Assembly (NCBI GenBank): GCA_004557455.1
Contig: SFDX01000012.1
Location: forward strand, 1-64,000
DNA from: Akkermansia muciniphila
GTDB lineage: Bacteria; Verrucomicrobiota; Verrucomicrobiia; Verrucomicrobiales; Akkermansiaceae
DNA: 64,000 nucleotides
Direction: 5' to 3'
Shown: piece by piece, positions 57,357-64,000 of the stretch
How positions within the stretch are numbered: position 1 is the first letter of the stretch
How the letters are laid out: the number at the start of each line of letters is the position of its first letter
Notes under the pieces: generated by a model
Seen by the model: the letters and a program-made list of their open reading frames with translations, nothing else
The model's database searches: none
Told to the model about the DNA's origin: nothing
Made by a program: the position numbers and the translations under genes

Positions 57357-58718
57357 ATGAATATCACCATCAACAAGACCAGCGATTGCGAGGCACAGGT
57401 TACCGCAACGGTCCCGGCCGATGTCGTAAGCGAGAAGAAGAACCGCATCCTTGCGGCCATCACCCGGAGCGTCCGCATACCGGGTTTCCGCCCCGGTAAG
57501 ACCCCCACTTCCGTTGTAGCCAAGCGCTATGCCGAGGAGCTGCAAGCCGAGTTGGAGCAGGACCTGAGCCAGGATCTGCAGAACGAGGTGGCCACTCAGC
57601 ACGCCGAGCTGACCGTGATGGAGTACAGCGAAATCAGCTTTGAGAAGCAGGACGACGGCTCTTACACCCTGAGCACCACCGCCACTGTCATCCCCGAGTT
57701 CGAGCTGCCGGAGTACAAGGGGCTGGAGGTTACCCTGCCCGCAGTCAACGTGACGGACGAGGATGTGGACAAGGCCCTGCAGAACGTGGCCGATGCGCGC
57801 GCCGAGTTCGTGACGGTGGAACGTGCCGCCGCCAAGGGTGACCTGCTGAAGCTGGACTTCACCACCGAGGTCGAGGGACAGAAGCCCTCCGACTTCTGCG
57901 GCGAGCCCGTCGGCATCATGGACGGTCGGGAGGGTTACACCCTTTCCACCGCAGACAACGCCTTCATCCCCGGTTGGTCGGACGGCCTTATCGGCTTGGC
58001 TGCCGGCGAGACCAAGGAGCTCGTGCTCACCATGCCGGAGGACTTCGTCTACGACAAGCTGGCCGGTAAGGAGATGACCTTCCGCTGCAAGGTTACCGAG
58101 GTGCAGGAGCGCCGTGTGCCGGAGGTGAACGAGGAACTCTTCGCCGAGATGCTGCCCGGTAAGAACATGGACGAGATCCGCACCATCGTCCGTGAGAACC
58201 TTCAGCACCGCAAGGAGCAGGAGAACGAGGAGGCCAAGGCCGACCAAGTGACGGAGCAGCTGGCAGACAAGCTCTCCTATGCCCTGCCGCAGAAGATGAT
58301 CGACACCGAGAACAACAACACCATTCGCCGCAAGATGCAGGAGGCCCTGCAGAAGGGTGACTACGCCGCGCTCAAGGATACCGAGGCCTTCCGCCAAAAC
58401 TGCCTCCCGGAGACGGAGCGCAACCTGCGCGTCTACTTCGCCCTGCAGAAGATCGCCGGCATCGAGCACGTGACCGCCACGGACGATGAGCTCATCCGCG
58501 CCGTCGCAGCCCTGGCCGAGCAGGAGGGCGAGAAGAACCTCCGCAAGTACATTCAGAAGCTGCAGCGCGCCAACCGCCTCACCGGTATCCGCATGTCCAT
58601 CGTCACCTCCAAGGTGCTGGATCTGCTGACCCGCAACGCCAAGGTGACCTACACGGGTGCCGAGGAAGCCCCCGCCGCCGCAGAGGCTCCCGCCGAGGCC
58701 CCGGCCGAGCAGGCCTGA
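57357..58718 (+). CDS. tig: Trigger factor
   Basis: Ribosome-bound chaperone and peptidyl-prolyl isomerase of 453 residues. GFRPGKTP in the N-terminal domain (about residues 42-49) is the ribosome-docking signature; the FKBP-type domain (about 155-245) includes GDLLKLDFTTEVEG and PGWSDGLIGLAAGETKEL; the C-terminal helical arms extend to about 435, with an Ala/Pro/Glu-rich tail. In many bacteria clpP and clpX follow tig; here they do not. Confidence 0.96.
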   Translation: MNITINKTSDCEAQVTATVPADVVSEKKNRILAAITRSVRIPGFRPGKTPTSVVAKRYAEELQAELEQDLSQDLQNEVATQHAELTVMEYSEISFEKQDDGSYTLSTTATVIPEFELPEYKGLEVTLPAVNVTDEDVDKALQNVADARAEFVTVERAAAKGDLLKLDFTTEVEGQKPSDFCGEPVGIMDGREGYTLSTADNAFIPGWSDGLIGLAAGETKELVLTMPEDFVYDKLAGKEMTFRCKVTEVQERRVPEVNEELFAEMLPGKNMDEIRTIVRENLQHRKEQENEEAKADQVTEQLADKLSYALPQKMIDTENNNTIRRKMQEALQKGDYAALKDTEAFRQNCLPETERNLRVYFALQKIAGIEHVTATDDELIRAVAALAEQEGEKNLRKYIQKLQRANRLTGIRMSIVTSKVLDLLTRNAKVTYTGAEEAPAAAEAPAEAPAEQA

Positions 58719-58744
58719 CGCCCTGCAAACACAGGCTTTCCGCA

Positions 58745-58777
58745 GGGGGCAGTTCTCCGCACTCGGGGGCTGCCCCC
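58745..58777 (+). terminator. Terminator of tig
   Basis: GGGGGCAG (58745-58752) and CTGCCCCC (58770-58777) followed by TTCCCTTT. Confidence 0.7.
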
Positions 58778-58818
58778 TTCCCTTTCCCCACGAAACGCCG
58801 CCGCCGCGTATATTTTGC

Positions 58819-58847
58819 TTGCCAAATGCTCAAAGCGGGGCTAGAAT
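58819..58847 (+). promoter_or_regulatory. Aspartate aminotransferase promoter
   Basis: TTGCCA (58819-58824), 17 bases, TAGAAT (58842-58847), leader about 57 bases. Confidence 0.78.
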
Positions 58848-58910
58848 AGGGGCGCGGGCGCAAGTGCGCGCGAACCCCGCATCTTTTAACATCGACAGTT
58901 TACCTACACA

Positions 58911-60083
58911 ATGGAATCAAACTTTATATCGGACTACATTTCGGCCCTGCAGCCCTCGCTCACCCTCGCCGTTACCAACCGCGCCAAGGAGATGAAGGCC
59001 GCAGGCGAGCAGGTTTTCGGCCTCGCAGGCGGTGAGCCGGACAAGGACACTCCGGAGAACATCAAGCAGGCGGCAATCCGCGCGCTCAACGAGGGCAAGA
59101 CCAAGTACACGCCCTCCGTGGGTCTCCCCGCCCTCCGCCAAGCCATCAGTGACAAGCTGAAGCGCGACAACGGGCTGGACTACGACATCGACCAGATCTG
59201 CGTGACCGCCGGTGCCAAGCCCGCCGTCTACCAGGCCCTGCGCGCCGTCCTCAACCCCGGGGACGAGGTCATCATCCCCTCCCCCTACTGGGTGAGCTAC
59301 CCCTCCATGGTGCAGATCTGCGGCGGCACCCCCGTATTCGTGGAGACGAAGGCCGAGAACGGCTGGAAGATTACCGCCGAGGAGTTCGAGGCGGCCATGA
59401 CCCCGCGCACCAAGATGATCATCCTCACCACCCCGCACAACCCCACGGGTGCCGTCTACTCCAAGGAGGAGCTGCTCGCCATCGGCGAGGTCGCGCTGGA
59501 AGAGGACATCCTCATCATCGCGGATGAAATTTACGAGCACCTCATCTATGATGGTCAGAAGCACGTCTCCATGGCTTCCCTCAGCCCGGAGCTCTACAAC
59601 ATCACCATCACCATCAACGGCTTCTCCAAGGGCTACGCCATGACCGGCTGGCGCCTCGGTTACTCCGCCGCTCCCAAGAACATCGCTAAGTACATCAAGC
59701 TCATTCAGGACCACACCGCCTCCAACACCACCACCTTTGCCCAATACGGTGCCATCGAGGCCCTCACCGGTGACCAGAGCTTCATCGATGACCTGCGGGA
59801 GGAGTACGACTTCCGCCGTAACTACGTCTATGACCGCCTTTCCAAGATGCCCAAGGTCAAGGTCGTCAAGCCGCAGGGTGCTTTCTACTTCTTCCTGGAC
59901 CTCTCCGAGCTCGGCATGGGCTCCGTTGAGCTCTGCAACAAGCTTCTGGAGCGCTACAAGGTTGCGGCCGTCCCCGGCATCGCTTTCGGCAACGACCACG
60001 CCATCCGCATCTCCTACTGCACCTCGCTGGACATCCTCAAGGAGGGCCTCGACCGCCTCGAGGAGTTCTGCAAGAAGTGCTGA
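58911..60083 (+). CDS. aspC: Class I aminotransferase, aspartate aminotransferase type
   Basis: A 390-residue PLP enzyme of the I-gamma (aspB/aspC-like) aspartate aminotransferase group, possibly also active on prephenate. GLAGGEPDKDTP, KYTPSVGLPALRQAI, LTTPHNPTGAVYSKEEL, ADEIYEHLIYDGQKH and the PLP-lysine motif NGFSKGYAMTGWRLGY are characteristic; the C-terminal Arg that binds the alpha-carboxylate lies in IRISYC. Cytoplasmic. It is flanked by its own promoter and a hairpin. Confidence 0.93.
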   Translation: MESNFISDYISALQPSLTLAVTNRAKEMKAAGEQVFGLAGGEPDKDTPENIKQAAIRALNEGKTKYTPSVGLPALRQAISDKLKRDNGLDYDIDQICVTAGAKPAVYQALRAVLNPGDEVIIPSPYWVSYPSMVQICGGTPVFVETKAENGWKITAEEFEAAMTPRTKMIILTTPHNPTGAVYSKEELLAIGEVALEEDILIIADEIYEHLIYDGQKHVSMASLSPELYNITITINGFSKGYAMTGWRLGYSAAPKNIAKYIKLIQDHTASNTTTFAQYGAIEALTGDQSFIDDLREEYDFRRNYVYDRLSKMPKVKVVKPQGAFYFFLDLSELGMGSVELCNKLLERYKVAAVPGIAFGNDHAIRISYCTSLDILKEGLDRLEEFCKKC

Positions 60084-60094
60084 CCTCCTCCCCT

Positions 60095-60123
60095 CTGTCC
60101 CCGGCCTCACCCGCCGGGGACAG
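60095..60123 (+). terminator. Hairpin after the aminotransferase gene
   Basis: CTGTCCCCGG (60095-60104) and CCGGGGACAG (60114-60123), a perfect 10-bp stem without a T-run. Confidence 0.55.
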
Positions 60124-60208
60124 GGGTATACCCTAAGCTCCGCATCCCCGCTACCCCGTTGAAGCGCGACAGCATAGAATGCCCCCCCTCAACTCTGCAT
60201 CCGGAAGA

Positions 60209-61246
60209 ATGAAAAACGGCATCATACGCAATCTCGTGAAGGCGGTCATGCTTTTCATCGGTAACTGTGTCGCTCCCCTTATGGCCGAAGAGTCCCCCCA
60301 TGAATCGTGTGCTCCTGCGGAGCATGCGAGCGTCAGGATGACGGACAGCAAGGGGGCCGGTCTCGAACTTCGGGGCACAGTGCGCCTCGGGGACCAAGAG
60401 GGGGCTCTGCATTTCGCCGCCGTTCCCGAGCAGAAGGAGTCCCTGCGAGAGTGGACGCAGGAGCGCATCGGTCAGCGCGTGATGGTCGGGATTACCTTGG
60501 AGGACGGGCGCACGGAGGATGTAATTGTGCCGATCATCGCCGCCCTTCCGGGTGAGTTTCAGCTGGGGGGAGTGTCTCTTGACTTCCTGAACGGACAGGA
60601 AATCCCCCCGGAGGATATGCCGTGGCTCTACAACGAGGCCGAGAAGGGCGATGCCGAGGCTCAACTGCTGATGGGTAATTGTTTCTGCATCGGCCGGAAT
60701 GTCCCGAAATCCCTTGAAAAAGCCGTGACATGGTGGCGCAAGGCGGCCAAACAGGGAGCCTCGGAGGCGATGTACAACCTGGGTTGTGCTTATTCCCTCG
60801 GCGAAGGTGTACCACAGAGTGATGACGAAGCCTATCAGTGGTGGCGCAGGGGAGCAGAAGCGGGCGATGTCCGCTCACAAACGGCACTGGGGGATTGTTA
60901 TCGCGATGGGATGGGTGTATCGCCCTCTGAAGCCGAGGCCCTGAAGTGGTGGCGCAAAGCGGCAGAGCAGAACTTTCCGGAAGCTCAATATAATCTGGCC
61001 TATTGCTATGCAGAAGGCATCGGGGTCGAGCAATCATACGAAGATGCCGTCTTGTGGTTCAGCAGGGCCGCAGCGCAGGGGGATGAGATGGCCATGTACA
61101 GCTTGGCTCATTTTTATGAGCAGGGATTGGGGGTGGAAAAAGACCCGGAGTGGGCAATACTCCTGTACTTAAACGCAGCAACGAGGGGCTACCGACCCGC
61201 GCAGGAAGTTCTGGAAGAAAGGGGGCTGTGGAAGCAGGAGGAATGA
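60209..61246 (+). CDS. Exported Sel1-repeat protein
   Basis: A 345-residue protein with an N-terminal signal region (MKNGIIRNLVKAVMLFIGNC, cleaved near MAEES) and five consecutive 36-residue Sel1-like repeats at about 147-325, each with the pattern A-x-x-x-L-G-x-x-Y-x-x-G-x-G-V-x-x-S and a WWRKAA-type helix B. Sel1 solenoids mediate protein contacts and are common in host-interacting bacteria. An ATG at 60179 is open in frame, but a TAGAAT box at 60175-60180 overlaps it, so the ATG at 60209 is preferred. No partner is suggested by the surroundings. Confidence 0.85.
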   Translation: MKNGIIRNLVKAVMLFIGNCVAPLMAEESPHESCAPAEHASVRMTDSKGAGLELRGTVRLGDQEGALHFAAVPEQKESLREWTQERIGQRVMVGITLEDGRTEDVIVPIIAALPGEFQLGGVSLDFLNGQEIPPEDMPWLYNEAEKGDAEAQLLMGNCFCIGRNVPKSLEKAVTWWRKAAKQGASEAMYNLGCAYSLGEGVPQSDDEAYQWWRRGAEAGDVRSQTALGDCYRDGMGVSPSEAEALKWWRKAAEQNFPEAQYNLAYCYAEGIGVEQSYEDAVLWFSRAAAQGDEMAMYSLAHFYEQGLGVEKDPEWAILLYLNAATRGYRPAQEVLEERGLWKQEE

Positions 61247-61517
61247 CCGATTTCCGGAGAGCACGCTTGTCCGGATACAAGAGTGTGAAAATGTGCTCCG
61301 TTGATGCACCAATTTGATGACACAGAGGCCCTCGGCGATGCCGGGTACCTCATGCGCATCGGGCAAGGCCGCGCCATGCCCTACGCGCGGCGGGAGAGTT
61401 GACTTCCGCCCATCGTAACAGCAAGCTGCCGGAAACGGATGGGGGTGCCCGGCTGCGTGCAGACGGCATGCCGCCGAGGTGGTGATTTTTTGATGTTTTG
61501 AGGAAATTTCACAAAAA
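61247..61517. other. Gene-free stretch before the toxin-antitoxin locus
   Basis: No convincing gene. A nested hairpin lies just after the Sel1 gene (GAGCAC at 61258-61263 with GTGCTC at 61293-61298, and inside it CTTGT and ACAAG), perhaps its terminator. A short frame on the plus strand from 61304 to 61401 (MHQFDDTEALGDAG, then YLMRIGQGRAMPYARR) has protein-like composition and may be a remnant, but I cannot name it. The last 60 bases are AT-rich. Confidence 0.4.
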
Positions 61518-61549
61518 AGGCTTGCTTTTCTTAAGCAAGCCTTTATAAT
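61518..61549 (+). promoter_or_regulatory. Promoter and palindromic operator of the HigB/HigA locus
   Basis: AGGCTTGCTT (61518-61527) and AAGCAAGCCT (61533-61542) form a perfect 10-bp inverted repeat with a 5-base spacer. It covers the -35 box TTGCTT (61522-61527) and most of the spacer before the consensus -10 TATAAT (61544-61549). This is the expected site for autorepression by the antitoxin helix-turn-helix. Confidence 0.8.
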
Positions 61550-61559
61550 GACTCTGTCA

Positions 61560-61898
61560 ATGAAAGTACTGGCTAAGAACAATAGGATGGAAAAGATCAT
61601 GAAAACAGAAAGCGCACTCATCAGGGAGTACGGACGAGACTCCGCGAGAAAGATCATGCAGAGGATAGCCGAATTAAAGAATGCAGAAAATTTATATGAA
61701 GTAGCGAATCTCAGGTACACGGGTCTGCACCTGCTCAGCCAAGACAGGAAAGGACAATGGGCATTGAAGCTCAATGCGAACAGAAGAATGACCATTACAG
61801 CATATGAGACGCAGGAAGGAGATGAATTAAGCGGTAATGAATATCTGAAAAGCATCAAGACAGTAATCATAGAAGAACTTTGTATTGACTATCATTAA
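61560..61898 (+). CDS. higB: HigB/RelE-family toxin
   Basis: A 112-residue RelE/ParE-superfamily protein, expected to cleave mRNA on the ribosome. MKTESALIREYGRDSARKIM and QRIAELKNAENLYEVANL form the helical hairpin, followed by the beta sheet GLHLLSQDRKGQWALKLNAN and RRMTITAYE with the conserved basic residues. I use the ATG at 61560, since an ATG at 61548 overlaps the -10 box. The AT-rich sequence and codon use differ from the GC-rich neighbours, consistent with acquisition. The antitoxin gene begins four bases after its stop codon. Confidence 0.88.
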   Translation: MKVLAKNNRMEKIMKTESALIREYGRDSARKIMQRIAELKNAENLYEVANLRYTGLHLLSQDRKGQWALKLNANRRMTITAYETQEGDELSGNEYLKSIKTVIIEELCIDYH

Positions 61899-61902
61899 AT
61901 CT

Positions 61903-63099
61903 ATGGACACGGAACTCATACCCATCAATGACATGGAGTTTGACTACTGCACGCCCCCGGGCGAGTCGGTAGCGGAGGCTATTGAATACTTGCACATGAG
62001 CAAGAGGGAACTCGCGGAGCGAACAGGCCTCAGCACGAGCAATATAAGCAAATTGCTTGTCGGCAAATACCCACTTACGCAGGATACTGCCGAGAAGTTG
62101 GAGTATGCCACCGGTATCAATCAATCATTCTTGATGAGAATGGAGAATGAATACCGGAGTTTTCTGAAGAAGAAGGAGGAGCGGAAAAGGGAGTACAGGG
62201 ATTTCCTCACCGGGTTTCCGTATAGGGACCTGGTGGAGGCGGGGTTTTGCCGTGACACACAGGTGCAGGCGGAGCAGAGGGAGGGGTTGCTGCGCTTCTT
62301 CGGGGTGGCGGATGAGCGTGCGTATGCGGCGACGTATACGGCGAGAATAGAGGGGGCGGCGCGGGCCGGATATGCGAGGAGTTGGCAGATGAAGCCGTTC
62401 TCCGCATGGCTTCGGGTGGGTGAGATTATCGCTCGGGAGAGTGAGACGGCCCCCTTCTCCGTTGACAAGTTAAAACGGGGTGCGGCAAGCATCCGGAATC
62501 TCGCGGGGAAGTCACCGATTGAGGTGTGGGGTGAGGTGCAGAGGATTCTTGCGGGCTGCGGTGTTGTGGCGATTGTGCAAAAGCCGTTCGAGGGTTGCAG
62601 TATCTTCGGCTTGACGCGGTTCATCTCCAAGGATAAGGCAATCTTGCAGCTCTCATGCCGGATGCACCGCGTAGGGACATTTTGGTTCAGTCTGTTTCAC
62701 GGGATAGCACATTTGCTGAAGCACGAGAAGAAGGCGATCTTCATCAACGAGAAGCGCGAGGAGCCCGGTTTCCGTGAAGATCGGGCGGATGCGCTTGTGG
62801 CACAGGAGTGCGACTCGGGAGAAGACCGGACGGATGCGCGCGAGCGTGAGGCGGATGAGATGGCGCGCGATACGCTGATAGCACCGGAGAAGTGGAAAGA
62901 GTTTACGGCGCACCTCAGCGAAAAGGAGGCGATCGAGATGATCAGGGCATTTGCGGCTAAGGAAAATATATGCGCCGATGTTGTGGTCGGGCGCCTGCAG
63001 CAGGAGAAGCCGGCCGCCTGTCTTCATGTGGCGCTGAACAGTCTGACTGAGACCATCAAAGAAGATGATTTCCCCGTGACTCCTGTTCCTGTAAGATAG
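61903..63099 (+). CDS. higA: HigA-type antitoxin fused to a degenerate ImmA/IrrE-like domain
   Basis: A 398-residue antitoxin. Residues 20-80 are an XRE helix-turn-helix (SKRELAERTGLSTSNISKLL). Residues 100-190 are a helical linker. Residues 195-350 have the ImmA/IrrE metallopeptidase scaffold: the zinc helix would be F-H-E-x-x-H but here reads FHGIAHLLKH (His266, Gly267, His270), so the catalytic glutamate is replaced by glycine, while the downstream third-ligand region (REREADEMARDTLI) is kept. The domain is therefore probably structural or metal-binding but not proteolytic. A TTG 18 bases upstream (61885) would overlap higB; I prefer the ATG at 61903. It should neutralise HigB and repress the promoter at 61518-61549. 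Confidence 0.87.
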   Translation: MDTELIPINDMEFDYCTPPGESVAEAIEYLHMSKRELAERTGLSTSNISKLLVGKYPLTQDTAEKLEYATGINQSFLMRMENEYRSFLKKKEERKREYRDFLTGFPYRDLVEAGFCRDTQVQAEQREGLLRFFGVADERAYAATYTARIEGAARAGYARSWQMKPFSAWLRVGEIIARESETAPFSVDKLKRGAASIRNLAGKSPIEVWGEVQRILAGCGVVAIVQKPFEGCSIFGLTRFISKDKAILQLSCRMHRVGTFWFSLFHGIAHLLKHEKKAIFINEKREEPGFREDRADALVAQECDSGEDRTDAREREADEMARDTLIAPEKWKEFTAHLSEKEAIEMIRAFAAKENICADVVVGRLQQEKPAACLHVALNSLTETIKEDDFPVTPVPVR

Positions 63100-63246
63100 A
63101 AGGCAGAGCCCGACACCCGGGATTCAGAGCGGGCAAAATACGCTTATCCCTAAAAAATGTTATAAAAATCTGCTCAGTATGTATCGCGGGATTGCTCTTC
63201 TTCAACGTTAGCCCTGCAGAATTCATGTATCTTCCGGTGTAAAAAA

Positions 63247-64000
63247 ATGAAACATCTTTTACTATTGTTACTGATGTCTTTGACTGCTGCCTTATCAGTA
63301 GTTTCCTGTTCGGGACATCTACGGGCAGAGAAACCGAAGCCCGTCATAGAGGATGGGGAAGTTTTTTTAGCAGCCTCCATTAAGTCGTGGTTGCTGGATT
63401 ACTCTCCGCGTCATTACTATTCTCCGGAGGCTGTATACCGCTCGGTATACAACAAATGGAATTTTGATGATAAGTATGACTTCTATGACCGTCTGTTCGA
63501 ATGGTATGACATTAAAGCCCCCAAAAAATCAATGGCGATGTCAAAGATTCCGCCCCTCGAGCTACTTCCCCCGAGAAATAGTTTCTCGAGTTCGCTCGGT
63601 AGTTTTATAGCCGATCTCCCGCTGAAGCGAATAGCAGCCGCATGCTACGGGGAGGCCCCCGGAAAAATCTATGTTCTTCCGGGTGGCTATGGATTCATCT
63701 ATTCAAAGGAAGGCGAAAAATTCGAGGAGAAACCGGGAAATATCGTTATGGGTGTACGCCCCTATCGGTTTATGACAAAAGACTCGTTGGATCTCAGCCA
63801 ACTAACCGACAACATTCTCCTTCTGTACCAACTGTACTTGGATGATAAAATTTGCATACTGAAAAGAGGGGAGGAATCATTCATAGAATGGAAAGATATT
63901 GCCTATGTAAAGTTGTCACCGAAAAACGATGCACTCGGACAGGCGCAAAGCGTGAATGTACTGAGTCAACTATACCCCGCATTAGGTTTGATTGAGATAC
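63247..64000 (+). CDS. Lipoprotein of unknown function, cut by the window edge
   Basis: An open frame from ATG 63247 that runs without a stop codon to the end of the window (251 codons visible). It begins MKHLLLLLLMSLTAALSVVSC, a strong lipoprotein signal with lipobox VVSC. The mature part is rich in Tyr, Trp, Lys and Ser (SPRHYYSPEAVYRS, NKWNFDDKYDFYD), with no domain that I recognise. The AT-rich coding sequence and its place after the toxin-antitoxin pair suggest accessory DNA. Its N-terminus resembles no other protein in the window. Confidence 0.75.
   Translation, partial: MKHLLLLLLMSLTAALSVVSCSGHLRAEKPKPVIEDGEVFLAASIKSWLLDYSPRHYYSPEAVYRSVYNKWNFDDKYDFYDRLFEWYDIKAPKKSMAMSKIPPLELLPPRNSFSSSLGSFIADLPLKRIAAACYGEAPGKIYVLPGGYGFIYSKEGEKFEEKPGNIVMGVRPYRFMTKDSLDLSQLTDNILLLYQLYLDDKICILKRGEESFIEWKDIAYVKLSPKNDALGQAQSVNVLSQLYPALGLIEI

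Noticed and set aside
61189..61870. A 233-codon minus-strand frame across the higB region
   Set aside because: It runs antisense through the promoter, the palindromic operator and higB, and shows no domain.

Overview
The window reads as a GC-rich chromosomal segment of a host-associated member of the Verrucomicrobiota, most like the Akkermansia group. Pointers to this are a secreted protein ending in a PEP-CTERM sorting tail (PEPTTATLALLGLMGL followed by RRRRKK), a type III glutamine synthetase (GlnN), LL-diaminopimelate aminotransferase (DapL), a Gre transcript-cleavage factor with a very long N-terminal extension as in Chlamydiae, many short secreted lipoproteins of unknown function, and lipid A enzymes (LpxI) that imply an outer membrane. 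No plasmid, phage, insertion sequence or CRISPR array is visible. The taxonomic call is an inference from gene content.

Layout. 1-5.0 kb: a class A beta-lactamase, then a minus-strand pair of exported proteins (one a transglutaminase-like lipoprotein). 5.1-13.1 kb: panC, a LolD-like ATPase, a secreted protein, gatB, manC, ruvX and a Pit-PhoU phosphate transporter. 13.1-18.3 kb (minus): a secreted ankyrin-repeat protein with a recently expanded 99-bp repeat, tRNA-Asp, dinG and a secreted protein. 18.4-21.4 kb: two LysM lipoproteins, an L,D-transpeptidase lipoprotein and a small membrane protein, a cell-wall cluster. 21.4-24.4 kb: glnN behind a promoter with two identical palindromes, then an orphan HicB-like regulator. 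24.5-27.1 kb (minus): a PEP-CTERM protein whose N-terminal half looks like the IgG-cleaving IdeS/Mac cysteine protease family. 27.1-30.0 kb (minus): thi4, thiE, dapL. 30.1-37.7 kb: aroB, two tandem M29 aminopeptidases, a metallophosphoesterase, small envelope proteins, galM, argG. 37.7-46.7 kb: two glycosyltransferases and an acyltransferase, pyrE, nagZ, a pyruvate dehydrogenase E1alpha/E1beta/E2 set and lpxI. 46.7-53.2 kb (minus): yraN, rnhB, secreted and hypothetical proteins, the Gre factor and a CBM9/DOMON-like protein. 53.3-61.2 kb: rpoA-rplQ, tyrS, a secreted protein, tig, an aspartate-type aminotransferase and a Sel1-repeat protein. 61.5-63.1 kb: a HigB/HigA toxin-antitoxin pair whose antitoxin is fused to a degenerate ImmA/IrrE-like domain. 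A lipoprotein gene runs off the right edge.

The most general signal is promoter architecture. About sixteen genes have a recognisable sigma-70 type promoter (TTGnnn, 16-17 bp, TAnnnT) whose -10 box ends only 6-12 bases before the start codon, so their mRNAs should be leaderless or nearly so. In several cases (pit, thi4, pdhA) this decides the start codon. Shine-Dalgarno motifs are scarce. Everyday metabolism (CoA, aromatic amino acid, lysine, arginine, thiamine and pyrimidine synthesis) is interleaved with envelope functions; the accessory interest lies in the IdeS-like protease, the beta-lactamase, the ankyrin protein and the toxin-antitoxin locus.
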